Below, piece after piece: positions 1-9,914 of a DNA stretch of 64,000 nt. The translations under genes and the position numbers were made by a program. The notes beneath the pieces are model-generated. The model searched no databases and was not told the origin of the DNA. It saw only the letters and a program-made list of their open reading frames with translations. This DNA is from Ostrinia nubilalis (lineage: Eukaryota; Arthropoda; Insecta; Lepidoptera; Crambidae): NCBI RefSeq assembly GCF_963855985.1, contig NC_087119.1, positions 8,844,001-8,908,000 of the forward strand, given 5' to 3'. Position 1 is the first letter of the stretch; the number at the start of each line of letters is the position of its first letter.

Positions 1-475
1 ATACCTCAATGCCTGAAGACTAGAGTGTATAACCAATGTGTGTTACCAGTGACAACTTATGGCTCGGAAACGTGGCCTCTCACTATAGGCCTTATACAGA
101 AGCTCAGTTGCACAGCGTGCTATGAAGAGAGCTATGCTTGGTGTTTCTTTGCGAGATCGAATCAGAAATGAGATCCGTAAACGAACCAAAGTCGCTGACA
201 TAGCCCGACGGATTAGCAAGCTGAAGTAGCAATGGGCAGGGCACATGGTACGCAGAACTGATGGCCGATGGCGCAGAATGGTTCTGGAATGGAGGCCGCG
301 TACCGGAAAACGTAGCGTGGGACTTCCACCTACAAGGTGGACCGACGACATCGTAAAGGAAGCAGGAAAGCGCTGGACGCAGGCTGCTTACAATCGATCA
401 ACATGGAAAGCATTGGGGGAGGCCTATGTTCAGCAGTGGACGTCCTATGGCTGAAATGGTGGTGGTGGTGGTGGT
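1..475 (+). mobile_element. RTE-type LINE, 3' end of ORF, degenerate
   Basis: This is the C-terminal end of a non-LTR retrotransposon polyprotein of the kind common in Lepidoptera. One frame reads VYNQCVLPVTTYGSETW, and after frame shifts and a stop near 228 another gives a tail ending in AYVQQWTSYG (stop at 452-454). A (TGG)n tract at 457-475 follows, which is the usual 3' end of lepidopteran RTE elements. The element begins before the window. It is not coding in this state. The RTE label comes from tail similarity and was not tested by search. Confidence 0.75.
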
Positions 476-481
476 ATATAT
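412..481 (+). repeat. RTE tail segment, direct copy 1
   Basis: This 70-bp stretch, from ATTGGGGGAGG to TATATAT, recurs almost exactly at 1383-1452. The simplest reading is a short tandem duplication of the RTE tail, with the first copy later split from the second by the element at 482-1370. Confidence 0.7.
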
Positions 482-1370
482 GTTACGGCTAAAGATAGGT
501 GTGAACATAAACTTAAGATTAGCCGGCTAAACTTAAGTTTATCTTCGACGAGGTGTTAATGTTAGTTTCTTCTATCTTTAGCCGGCTAAACTTAAGTGTA
601 ACCGCAGGCCCTTGGCTAAAAATGTAGAAGGAAATGGAAAAGGAAACAATGTAATAATGTTTACTATTTTGACACGAAAACTTTATTAACACGTTCCGAC
701 GCTGTACTCCAGTCCAATATGACACTAACAATCTTCACATAAATGTTTCATACACCTATACCCGTACTATTGTTCACAATATTTTGCAACAACAAGTCTG
801 CTCTCTATGAAACTCTAATGTAAAATCGACGGTTGTTGCCGTAGTGTTTTTTAGATTGATTTTCGTGAAAACGGCGAGACCCGTATAATATGAATAAATT
901 CCTCCTTTACTGTATGTGCCGTTACCGCGGCGGAACGTGTTAAAAAATAATCACTTTCATTACACATACTTTTATGTACCTATGTAGGTATTCAAAATTA
1001 CAATTATTACAATAACAAAATATTAGTCACTTATAATAATATCTACCTAATCATTAAAATAAAATAATAAGGAGCCATTTGGTCATTACAATTGAATTTT
1101 CTGTAGGTATTTAAAATTACAAAATAAAACAAAATAAAACTGCGCGCGCGTTGTCCCCCCACCGCCCCCTCAAGCCCTCCGCCGGCCTGGCGCGCCCATC
1201 GAATACATTTTTAGCCGTTTCGTTTTGGCTAATGTGCACATTAGCCGTCTAAAGATGGAATATCACGACGCAAACTAACATGCTATCGAACTTTAGCTGC
1301 TTCTCGAAGATAAACTTAAGTTTAGCCGGCTAAACTTAAGTTTATGTTCACAACTATCTTTAGCCGTAAC
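482..1370. mobile_element. Non-autonomous DNA transposon with about 68-bp TIRs
   Basis: The ends are inverted repeats: GTTACGGCTAAAGATAG at 482 matches the complement of CTATCTTTAGCCGTAAC ending at 1370. The match runs about 68 bp inward and includes the palindromic motif TTAGCCGGCTAA, which also occurs again near 582. ATATAT flanks both sides (476-481 and 1371-1376) and may be the target duplication. No transposase is visible inside, so it is a MITE-like derivative of unassigned superfamily. Confidence 0.7.
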
Positions 1371-1382
1371 ATATATACTGAA

Positions 1383-1452
1383 ATTGGGGGAGGCCTATGT
1401 TCAGCAGTGGACGTCCTATGGCTGAAATGGTGGTGGTGGTGGTGGTATATAT
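1383..1452 (+). repeat. RTE tail segment, direct copy 2
   Basis: This is the second copy of the 70-bp tail at 412-481, again ending in (TGG)n and TATATAT. Both copies are followed by ATACTGAA (after the MITE in the first case), which fits tandem duplication before the MITE inserted. Confidence 0.65.
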
Positions 1453-1564
1453 ACTGAAAATGTATCATTAGAAATCAACTACGGGGGCTAAGGAGATATA
1501 AGGAGGGTTGGAAGTTTATATTATGAAAGTCCTATGTGTTTAAAGTAAGAGAGTTGAAATTTAA

Positions 1565-1661
1565 AATGTATGCGCAATAGATGCTCAGAGCGGATTTTAC
1601 GAAACTCCACCTCTAGGAGTAAAACGAGTTCCACGCGTACGAAGTCGCGGGCGGCCGCTAG
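1565..1661 (+). repeat. Helitron-like 3' end fragment
   Basis: The segment ends with a GC-rich hairpin (GCGGCCGC) and CTAG followed by T, as Helitron 3' ends do. A related sequence in the opposite orientation lies at 26203-26405. Assignment to Helitrons is inferred from the end structure only. Confidence 0.4.
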
Positions 1662-2684
1662 TATTTATATAAATAAATAAATACAATTCAAACGAGCCTA
1701 AACTCTATGGAATCGTTTAATCCCGGAGTTGCTATGGGGCATGGGGCCACTGGCATTCCAGCTCTATCATCAGATCGACTCCATGTCATCACAATATTGC
1801 ATTATCATCCGAATTACATGTATATCCAAAATTTTAACTCAATCAGTTGTTGAAGGATTTCTCATAAAAAGACGAGATTAAACATTTTCAGTTTATTCTT
1901 CATAAGTGACACAAAGAGAATGACAATAGACAAAAGAAGAAACATTGCTTTTTTAAACCATAGACAATACTACTATGTGTTCCTACAGTTGTCGTCAGGA
2001 AGTTGGTCTAACAAATTCAAATTGCAAGATTCCACACGAAGTTACCTACATATTACATGTTCAAATTTCGAGAACGACTGAACCAACAAAAACATTAGAA
2101 AATTTACGAAAAAATATCCCGTACAAAATGTTCATGGATTGTGTTATTTTTATTAAATACCTTTACGCCTGAGTTAAATGACACCGTCATCAAGGTTCAT
2201 CAATTCAAGTTTAAAATAATAGGCAGTAATGTCATGAAAAAAGAGCTTCTATTCTGTATCTACCTATGCCCGTGTAATTTTGATCGGTGTCAAATCGGAG
2301 TTTTCATGCGGGGTGCGCGGGTGTTTCGCGCGGCGTGAAGGTCAAACGCCCAAGGTCATTGAGGACTCTAATCGCCTTAAGTAAATAAGAAGAAGAAAAA
2401 ATATTTCTTATTACACAACTGTTTTTATGAACCTCCTTACATTTTCTGATCAAATAGCCACATAGATAGCTGAAAGCTTAGAATAATAAAGCCTAACTAG
2501 TTAGATGGATTAGTCTTCATAAACGCTTCAAAAGTGAGGCAAAAATCTTATGACATTAATGTCAAAACGTTGTTAAAAATTTCTAAATTTAGATGAATGA
2601 GAGTTTTTATCCTCATTTATCGTAATAAAATGTTATTATTTGTTACTTCATTATTATTTTAATAAGACATTTACCGTATAAAAT
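1662..2684. other. No gene seen
   Basis: This is AT-rich sequence with short ORFs that show no recognisable protein. A small GC-rich patch at about 2305-2350 looks like an old repeat. No further exon of the POT gene, which would be expected on the minus strand here, could be recognised. Confidence 0.5.
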
Positions 2685-3323
2685 TGGCCAGGTTTACTGT
2701 TAGGTATAGTAGAAAGTGAAGAACCTCAAAAAAATCTGCAGTCTCCAACTGATGCGAGTACTAACCAATGGATATGAGCACCAGCAGCGCCGGGAAGCCG
2801 AAGCCCAGCGCGTAGCACGCGTCGTCGCCGAAGCACATGACGCTCCTGCGCAGCGCAGGCGTCACGATCATGACCATGAACCCGCCCAGGTTCACTGTGC
2901 AGTAGAAAGTGGAGAACCTCTGCAGTCTCCAACTGATGCGAGTACTGACCAATGGATATGAGCACCAGCAGCGCCGGGAAGCCGAAGCCCAGCGCGTAGC
3001 ACGCGTCGTCGCCGAAGCACATGACGCTCCTGCGTAGCGCAGGCTTCACGATCATGCCCATGAACCCGCCCAGGTTCACTGTGCAGTAGAAAGTGCAGAA
3101 CCTCTGCAGTCTCCAACTGATGCGAGTACTGACCAATGGATATGAGCACCAGCAGCGCCGGGAAGCCGAAGCCCAGCGCGTAGCACGCGTCGTCGCCGAA
3201 GCACATGACGCTCCTGCGCAGCGCAGGCGTCACGATCATGCCCATGAACCCGCCCAGGTTCACTGTGCAGTAGAAAGTGGAGAAGAACCTCTGCAGTCTC
3301 TGATTCTCCTCTGGGAGGCGAAA
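2685..3323 (-). repeat. Tandem duplication of a POT exon, 184-bp period
   Basis: The unit repeats at a 184-bp period: the exon-end motif ACCAATGG starts at 2764, 2948 and 3132. Each unit holds most of the exon plus the first about 20 bases of the intron, including the GTCAGT (GTTAGT in the leftmost) donor. Only the rightmost copy (3134-3323) has the splice acceptor and the FRLPEENQR start. The two left copies begin inside the exon at a CTGCAG-containing junction, and a fourth, decayed start lies at 2685-2760. The shared short sequence GAGACTGCAGAGG at unit borders suggests microhomology-driven duplication. Confidence 0.85.
3134..3323 (-). CDS. POT/SLC15 oligopeptide transporter, exon e
   Basis: This exon follows exon d in phase 0 after the acceptor TCCTACAG and ends with one base of a codon before the donor GTCAGT (190 bp). 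It encodes FRLPEENQRLQRFFSTFYCT and then an NLGG stretch, the region of the second PTR2 signature (usually FYxxINxGSL, here diverged to FYCTVNLGGF). It continues with RRSVMCFGDDACYALGFG, which matches the conserved cysteine-bearing loop before the next membrane helix. Proton-coupled oligopeptide transporters move di- and tripeptides across membranes. Two partial copies downstream (2764-3120) preserve donors but no acceptor, so they are probably dead or intronic. Later exons lie beyond the window start. Confidence 0.85.
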
Positions 3324-3378
3324 CTGTAGGACACAGTGGGTAATGGTAGGTCGATTTTTGGGCATTCTTCTAACTATA

Positions 3379-3638
3379 CAGGGTGTTAGGTAAATGGGTA
3401 TATGAGCCGACACTAGCCCATGTTAACATGGGCATATAAATGGTATGGTGAAGTCAGAAATTTGATATCATTTTAATTTTCATACAAATCGGGTTTTATA
3501 AAATTTATTTTGTATGAAAATTAAAATAATTAAAATGAAGATATCAACTTTCTGACTTCACCATACTATTTATATGCCCATGTTAACATGGGCTAGTGTC
3601 GGCTCATATACCCATTTACTTACCTAACAACACCCTAG
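3379..3638. mobile_element. Palindromic MITE in POT intron
   Basis: The 260-bp element is almost wholly an inverted repeat. It starts CAGGGTGTTAGGTAAATGGG and ends with the near-complement CACCCTAG, with TATA on the left and little else between the arms. It sits in the intron between exons e and d. Its ends resemble the other CAGGGTG elements of this window. Confidence 0.7.
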
Positions 3639-4200
3639 TTGGTTATACTAGAAGCAACAGTAAGTATTCCGAAACCAGAATTTTCTTTATTCCAAAATAT
3701 CTTATGGCTTTAAAATCTTAACTCCTGCTTGAAAGCGTCATAGGTACTTATGTAATTTCAGATTTTTCAGTAGTTTCTGTTTTTTACTTTCCTTTCAAAA
3801 TAGATAATGAGACTTGATTGGTTTCAGTCAAATAAAATTGTCAGTCAAGAATTACATTTCGGATACTCGTACTTAATCATATTTACTACTAAACAATAAT
3901 TTTATGTCTCTACTTGCAACTTTGTTCAGTTTCAGTTCATTTTACCAATCACACTAATACTAGTAGCGCCATCTACTGTCTTTTTTTCAAGCGTAACACC
4001 GAAGCGAAAGCATTCGAGTGAGACTGTAGGAAAGATGAACCACAATCCACACCACACACTACAACGAAATATCAAGATCAAAAGCAAGGTGGCCGTTTGT
4101 ACACGTTTAAACGCTTTCGCTAACTATACCTATACCTATTATTCAAGAATTAAGATGATAAAATTGAATATAGGTAATGTTACAAAAAAGACCTGTCTAC

Positions 4201-4285
4201 CTGGTCGCCCCCAAATGCCGCAACACAAGGCTTGATGCCTCCAGTCCCAGTAGCAATCAACGCCAAACCAATCATCGAAGTGGTC
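4201..4285 (-). CDS. POT/SLC15 oligopeptide transporter, exon d
   Basis: The 85-bp exon lies between the acceptor TTTTTTCTTAG and the donor GTAGAC. It begins with one base that completes the codon left open by exon c and ends in phase 0. The product reads [17 protein letters not shown] and then VAAFGGDQ. This is the highly conserved GTGGIKP and AFGGDQF block of the POT family, on the fourth helix and following loop. The F of GGDQF is supplied by exon e, so the join is confirmed by both phase and motif. Confidence 0.9.
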
Positions 4286-4713
4286 CTAAGAAAAAATCGT
4301 TACTTAAGTTAAATTCCGCGCCAATAGAACCATATCTAGGCCATCTCCTTTTAGGCCTTACATTATGAAGACCTGTCACCTGACCTGTATAATTTCAAGG
4401 ATTCATAAACTAAGATAAGAAACCTTGTAACTTTTAACCAAGTAGGTACATAGAGTCAAATGGAAAGCCAGGATATTTTCATTAGAATAATATCTAAATA
4501 GGATTCAGTGCAATATTCAAGAGCCAATTATTGGCCCGGCCTAAGCAATCAGAGACGGACTTGACTTGCCAGCTAGCTAAGTAAAAGGTATCCAAGTAAC
4601 TAATATAGGTAGGTACAGGTCGCACGATCAAAGGTAAGCTTTGCATATTAATGATACAATCAGTAAGCCTATATTACCCCATCCTATTCAAGTCAAGTGT
4701 CCATTGTATTTGT

Positions 4714-4870
4714 CGGCCGTTTGGTGTAGTGGTTCAGAACGGACTACTATGCCGAGAGGTCCCGGGTTCGATTCCCGGCCGGGCAGAAATTGAAATGATG
4801 AATTTTAATTTCTGTGACGGGTCTGGGTGTTACTATGTATAATATTTATGTATTAAAAAAAAAAAAAAAA
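4714..4870 (+). mobile_element. tRNA-derived SINE
   Basis: A tRNA-like head (4715-4786) has an A-box-like segment GGTGTAGTGG and a B box GGTTCGATTCC. It is followed by a short body and a poly(A) run ending at 4870. A related head in the opposite strand lies at 38967-39005. It lies in the intron between POT exons d and c. The head does not fold as a clean tRNA, so I call a SINE and not a tRNA gene. Confidence 0.7.
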
Positions 4871-5171
4871 GTATATAAGTAGTATATCCGTTAAGCTAGC
4901 ACCCATAACACAAGCATATTAATTGCTTACTTTGGGGCTAGATGGCGCTGTGTGAGATTGTCCAAAGATTGTAGTACCTACCTAACTAATAGATTCGATC
5001 AGATTAGCATGATCAACATGGATTTTGGCTAAAGTTAAACCTACAGGATGGTTTTATAACTATAAACACCCCTTTCGTAGCTGTGCTGGATAAAGGCCAC
5101 TATTTTCTATGGTTCGTTCGTAACTATCTTAGGTACTTACTACTCTTACCAAAAAATAAAATGACACTTAC

Positions 5172-5258
5172 GTAGGCGGTAGCATAAGAGGCGGTATAGC
5201 AGAGCAGCAAGTCAATATGGTACCGAACAGATAAATTATCGAGAAATATAATATGACC
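5172..5258 (-). CDS. POT/SLC15 oligopeptide transporter, exon c
   Basis: The 87-bp exon is bounded by the acceptor TATTGTTTTCAG and the donor GTAAGT. With the two bases from exon b the first codon is Lys, giving KVILYFSIIYLFGTILTCC and then SAIPPLMLPP. This is the third membrane helix that follows the GRYK signature in POT proteins. It leaves two bases (AC) that exon d completes to Thr. The open frame around it in the unspliced DNA is unrelated to the protein. Confidence 0.85.
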
Positions 5259-5338
5259 CTGAAAACAATATTTCATTTTAAAATGTAGCCATTTCTTGTC
5301 GTCATTAAGTAGGCCTACAGAGCCTGCTAACAGAAAAA

Positions 5339-5532
5339 GGCTTATTCCACTATTCCCCATTGACAATCCCCGTCAACGGGGATTAGTGAACTTTTTGTTC
5401 ACTATTCCCCGTTATAATAGGATTTTATTTTTAACATTATAAGCTCCAATTGGCGTTAACGAGGAATAGTGAACAAAAAGTTCACTAATCCCCGTTGACG
5501 GGGATTGTCAATGGGGAATAGTGGAATAAGCC
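5339..5532. mobile_element. hAT-like MITE with 8-bp TSD in POT intron
   Basis: The 194-bp element begins GGCTTATTCCACTATTCCCC and ends with its complement, with arms of about 75 bp. A perfect 8-bp duplication CAGAAAAA flanks it (5331-5338 and 5533-5540). The 8-bp duplication points to the hAT superfamily, though the terminal bases are not the usual CAGNG. Confidence 0.8.
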
Positions 5533-5704
5533 CAGAAAAATGCCATTGTTACGCGATATTTTATATTTTCGATATTAACTCGTAGTCTGCATTCTATGAG
5601 CTATGAGCAAAGATAGTCCCCATAAAGTGCATGGTATACAAAAAAGAACATGAGTAGGTACTTATAACAGCTGCAAATTACCTCAATGTGTTAAATCTAC
5701 ATAC

Positions 5705-5846
5705 TTATATCGTCCAATAAAGTTGTCGGCCAGGATGGCCCCCATCAGAGGCATGGTGTAGCACAGCATTATGAATATGTGGTACACCACCGTTGCCGCG
5801 TTTTCGTGCAAACATAGCACATTTCTTAGGTACAGGGACAATATAG
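5705..5846 (-). CDS. POT/SLC15 oligopeptide transporter, exon b
   Basis: The 142-bp exon has the acceptor ATATTTTTTTAG and the donor GTATGT. It encodes ILSLYLRNVLCLHENAATVV, then a helix containing YHIFIMLCYTMPLMGAILAD, and the motif FIGRYK. GAILADxxxGRYK is the first PTR2 signature of the proton-coupled oligopeptide transporter family. Phase is one base in (CT completing a codon from exon a) and two bases out (AA, completed by exon c). The codon-by-codon continuity through five exons makes the gene call firm; which SLC15 paralogue (yin-like or other) cannot be told here. Confidence 0.9.
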
Positions 5847-6188
5847 CTAAAAAAATATTAACATGACATTAGTTACCCACTCAAGGTAAACCTATTGAAG
5901 GGAATTAATGTGGCAGTATTTCAAATATTTATTCAACGAAACTAAGATGCATATTCGCTTGACGCATATAGGTACGTACAAGTAAGCACTTAGGTGCCTA
6001 CAAATTATGATCCTACAAACAATGGCCACACTACTATTACTCATAGTACTATTAGTACCTAAAAACATCTTAGTACCTAGGTGTTTGCAATACTTTACGA
6101 ACCAATACGAAACTGGATAACAAGGCGACGATGGAAAAAGAAAAAAGAAATTCAATAGAATAATAATAATGTATGATCTAATACTCAC

Positions 6189-6224
6189 TTCTGAGGCCAC
6201 AAAATGAAAATCTTTCACAAAATT
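6189..6224 (-). CDS. POT/SLC15 oligopeptide transporter, exon a (micro-exon)
   Basis: This 36-bp micro-exon lies between the acceptor AATTGCTACAG and the donor GTGAGT. With the base from the missing upstream exon it reads EFCERFSFCGLR and leaves one A that exon b completes to Thr. It corresponds to the ExxERFxYYGMR motif near the first membrane helix of POT proteins, whose ExxER charges take part in proton coupling. The exon is too short for ordinary ORF detection. The upstream coding exon should end in G; I could not identify it between 6225 and 14200. Confidence 0.85.
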
Positions 6225-6411
6225 CTGTAGCAATTATACAAAATATCGACGTAGGATGACTGTGAAACATGTTTGCCTCAAATTGCAAATAGAGAAATTG
6301 GTGCTACGGTTGGTAAAATCCTATGGCAACAAAGATATATATTGAATTTTATTAGTATTAATCTGAGGACATTTATCAATCTCACAATCTCTTTTTGAAA
6401 TAACAACCATT

Positions 6412-7142
6412 GGGTCTAGTCAAAATGCCATCGCAAACCAATAGGAAGTTTTCACTAATGTCAGTCGCCGCGTCACCAGTAATTCGATTCGATCGGAAAA
6501 TGGCAGCCAAAATGCACATTGAACCACCAACGACGCGGCGATATAAAAGTTCATTCAAAATCGAAAAAAAGTTAAAAAATGTCTATGACTTTGCGATTGT
6601 TTTTACTTTTTTTAGCTATTTTTTTTTAATTTGTTTCTTCCTTCTTTCTGCTCTCTGTTTATGTCTATGCTTCGCTGTCAAACTAACTGTCAAAACGACA
6701 TCGCGATACGGATTTGTCAAAACAGCCTTAGGGTGGGTTGCACCATCTTAGTTTAACTTTGACAAACGTCTAAAATCTGTCAAACTCCATACAAAAAACT
6801 CCGGTTAACGTCATAGTTACGGTCAAAGTTAGGTGGTGCAACTCACCCTATTGGTTTTCGATCGAATCGAAGCTTATCACCGGGGTTTTAGTAATCGCAA
6901 TGAAAATGGCGGGTGTTGCGATTCGATTCGATTTTGATTGAGTCTTAAATGCATGTTGGCTAAGCCTTTGTATGGTAAATTTCAATCCAGTCTTTCGATT
7001 ATCGATAGGTAGGGCTTTGCGATTCGATTTTTTGCCGTTTGACTAAGCCTTTTTTGTTATTGACCTCTTTTGCGATTTGTTTATTTGTTTGCGACTGGTT
7101 TGCGATGGGTTTGCGATTTTAAAGTGCGTTTTGACTAGACCC
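6412..7142. mobile_element. MITE family A (GGGTCTAG ends)
   Basis: The 731-bp element begins GGGTCTAGTCAAAATGCC and ends GCGTTTTGACTAGACCC. Short related motifs such as GGTTTGCGAT and GATTCGAT recur inside. Partial relatives occur at 25148-25251, 28668-28795 and 32915-33078, where the ends read GTCTAGACAAAGTGC. Family B is nested in it at 6729-6850. Confidence 0.65.
6729..6850. mobile_element. MITE family B, copy 1 (nested)
   Basis: The 122-bp element starts TAGGGTGGGTTGCACCA and ends TGGTGCAACTCACCCTA, a clear inverted repeat. A second copy lies at 15617-15739. It has inserted into the family A element, so it is the younger of the two. Confidence 0.7.
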
Positions 7143-7192
7143 GCATGAACCTTATCATGACCATGACACTGTCAATTCATAGAGAACTTAAG

Positions 7193-7360
7193 TATAGATG
7201 ACCCACGCTGAACTGTCCCACCAAACTCAATGACAGGGGGGCGCTACCATCGTTCAACTATATGGTTTCCAACATGGCAAAAATCGGAACCAGCGATCCG
7301 GTATTGACGGTGGCGCCCCACTGTCAATGTCATGCATAGGACAGTTCAGTATTTTGGAAC
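7193..7360. mobile_element. MITE family C, tandem copy 1
   Basis: The 168-bp unit starts TATAGATGACCCACGCTGAA and ends in CAGTTCAGTATTTTGGAAC before the next unit. Short imperfect inverted motifs (CTGAACTGTCC and GGACAGTTCAG) lie near its ends. The next copy follows head to tail and a third copy is at 38166-38337. Confidence 0.65.
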
Positions 7361-7532
7361 TATAGATGACCCACGCTGAACTGTCCCGCCAAACTCAATG
7401 ACAGGGGGGCGCTACCATCGTTCAACTATATGGTTTCCAACATGGCAAAAATCTGAACCAGCGATCCGGTATTGACGGTGGCGCCCCACTGTCAATGTCA
7501 TCGACAGGACAGTCCAGTATTTTGGAACTATA
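7361..7532. mobile_element. MITE family C, tandem copy 2
   Basis: This is nearly identical to the preceding unit, with which it shares the TATA junction. That suggests the second insertion used the TATA flank of the first, or that a tandem duplication took place. Confidence 0.65.
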
Positions 7533-9119
7533 TATATTTTCATAACTCTTGGAGCGTGATTTATTAAGCTATCGCATAGAGCAATGAAACGCGATTTGAC
7601 TATGAAGTCTTTATTAAATCTATGATTACATGATCTTCGTATTTGATTAAGATATAAATAAGATAAATATAGACGTTAACAACTAGCCGACAAGTCGTCG
7701 GACTCGGTACAAATAGACACATAATACGGTATACAATAGTTGCCTCGACGCAACATAAATACGGGAAAACGCCCAAAAAACATATCTCTTTCAGCGTCAT
7801 TTCAAGCCCCTTTCCTTACTAACTAAAAAAAAAAAATATTTTGTGCTGTAATTTCTATTACAATTCGTTAGAATACACTGGCACACGTAATTGTAAATTG
7901 TGCTGTGCCTGCTTGATAACACATCACAAAAAAAATCATACCAATATTAGTGTCAAGCGGTAGTCTAAAAAGCAGCTTTAAGCGATCAAAAACTTGACAC
8001 GATATCAACAATGTGTTTAATGTAAACAAAGTTCCAAAGTCTAAAGAATTAATAATAATAATAATTTGTACTTACCTAAAGCAAAACAAAACAAGTCTTA
8101 TTTTGCATCCAGCCACGTAGGTAATTAAAAAATAAATAAATGACTAAACTACCTCGTGGCTATTATATTGTTTTATCTTCCTTAAAAATAGTAGTAAAAA
8201 AACATGCAATTCTCAATTGCTCACACACTGTGTGTATATGTATAAAATAGGCGGTAAAATTTTTCAAAAAAATAAATCTTTGGTTTTCCAAATGTCTTTC
8301 CATCCTTCATCTAGGTACATACCCGACGCTAAAATCTCATTTTTGAGATTCCTTATTACATATCAATATACCATTGATAAATAGTGTTACTTATAACTAA
8401 CATGCACATCGTAAACAAAACCAGCAATTTTTAATTGCCAAAACATAGTAGTAATATGAAAACTAAAAATAAGTTTCCCACACAGTCAAAAACACTAGGC
8501 TGTGAAAAGTTTGGGATAACAAAAAGGAACCTAATTAATGCACGTACCCTGGCCGAAATGAGCGAAACTAATAACTTTGAAAGTGAACAACAATAAAAAC
8601 AAAGTGTGATATAAACTCAAGCTCTAAATCAGATCGTAAAGAGACACAAGTGTGTGTCTATGAAATTGTATGATATTTCATGTTTGTGAGCTTCAAATTG
8701 GAATACATTCATTACATAGCTATTTCATTTTTAATTGTTTGTTTCAAAGGGGGTGATCTGTGGTTTCAAAGACATAAAGAACTTTCATCTACGCATAAAA
8801 TTGTATTTTACTGATATCAATTCTCAAAATTTTCATGGTTAAATTCACAATAAAAAATGGCAATTTCATAAGTAAACACCTAATAATACTTGAGAAGACT
8901 ATAAATCAGTTTACGATTTATGTCTCCAAACTGAGATCTTTAATATTAAATACGTTTATGTAAAAATACCCGAATTGCCGGGCAACCTGCTTCCGGAATG
9001 TTTACAAAATCGTGACTTTTTATGATGTTACGCTTATAGCCCGAAATTGAAAAAATAAAAAGGTTTTTCGGAATTTAAGTCTAACATGGGGCTAGCTAAC
9101 TCCGAGCTCCGTAAAATAT
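7533..9119. other. No gene seen
   Basis: This is AT-rich sequence with homopolymer and (AAT)n-like runs. None of the short ORFs has recognisable protein features. No inverted repeat of note was found by eye. Confidence 0.5.
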
Positions 9120-9396
9120 TTATCGCGGAGTTATCTCATCTCCGATTTCATCATCAAGACCCGGAAGAACAAAATCCCAATCGTCTGCATCGAGCTGGTC
9201 ATCGGGTGGCAAATTAGCAGCCTGCAATAGAAGATTCCTGAACGCCATGAAGGCCTCCAAGCGCGCCACGCGGTCGGGGTCCTCCGCTTCGCCTTCCGGA
9301 GCGTCGTCATCGTCGCCGCGGTGATCTTGATTCTCATCAAACTGCTCTTGATCATCGTTATTATCATCGTCATCAGGATTTTCGTCGTCGTCGTCG

Positions 9397-9428
<32 letters not shown>

Positions 9429-9914
9429 ATCATCGTCCTCGTCGTCCTCGTCGTCTTCTTCGTCGTCATCGTTACGTCGACCATCTTGACCACCAGGGTT
9501 CTGTGAAGGTTCTTGGTCGCCTTGGTCATCACCAGGATCCTGCCCGCCGGCACCCTGTCCCTCCGGGGGCGGGGCCGCAACCACAGGCACTTGGCCGTCC
9601 GGGGCCTGGCCTGGAGCGTTGTTGCCGTCGGGGGCTTGGTCATCAGGAGCCTGGCCATCAGGAGCCTGGTCTTCAGGAGCCTGGTCTTCAGGAGCCTGGC
9701 CCTCAGGAGCCTGATCCTCAGGAGCCTGGCCCTCAGAAGCCTGACCCTCAGAAACCTGACCCTCAGGAGCCTGACCCTCAGAAGCCTGACCCTCAGGAGC
9801 CTGGCCCTCAGAAGCCTGACCCTCAGGCACCTGGCCCTCAGGCACCTGTCCCTGGTTCTCGGTGTCAGTGTCCTCTGCGTCACTGGCCACAAAGCCAAGT
9901 TCAGGCTGACCCAT
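9120..9914 (-). CDS. Unrecognised acidic repeat protein, final exon or whole ORF
   Basis: The 264-aa frame starts at ATG 9914 (MGQPELGFVASDAEDTDTEN) and ends TAA at 9120. Residues about 20-90 are repeats of the pentapeptide QAPEG/QASEG/QAPDD (a 15-bp minisatellite, about 9640-9860). A Gly/Gln/Asp-rich stretch follows, then an Asp run (about residues 150-175, a GTC/GAC microsatellite at about 9386-9450). The last 60 residues look like ordinary protein and could be helical (RVARLEAFMAFRNLLLQAAN, then a DDWDFVLPGL motif). There is no signal peptide and no domain I know. A possible splice acceptor (CTTGTGGCAG) lies 10 bases before the ATG, so this may be a terminal exon. The repeats also keep other frames open, so expression needs proof. 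The function is unknown. Confidence 0.5.

Noticed and set aside
2726..3413. Long minus-strand frames of 136 and 173 aa across the tandem repeats
   Set aside because: They read through splice donors and repeat borders. The true exon is 3134-3323, as shown by phase and family motifs.
4715..4786. A tRNA gene
   Set aside because: A and B box-like parts are present but the acceptor and anticodon stems do not pair well, and a body with poly(A) follows; it is a SINE head.
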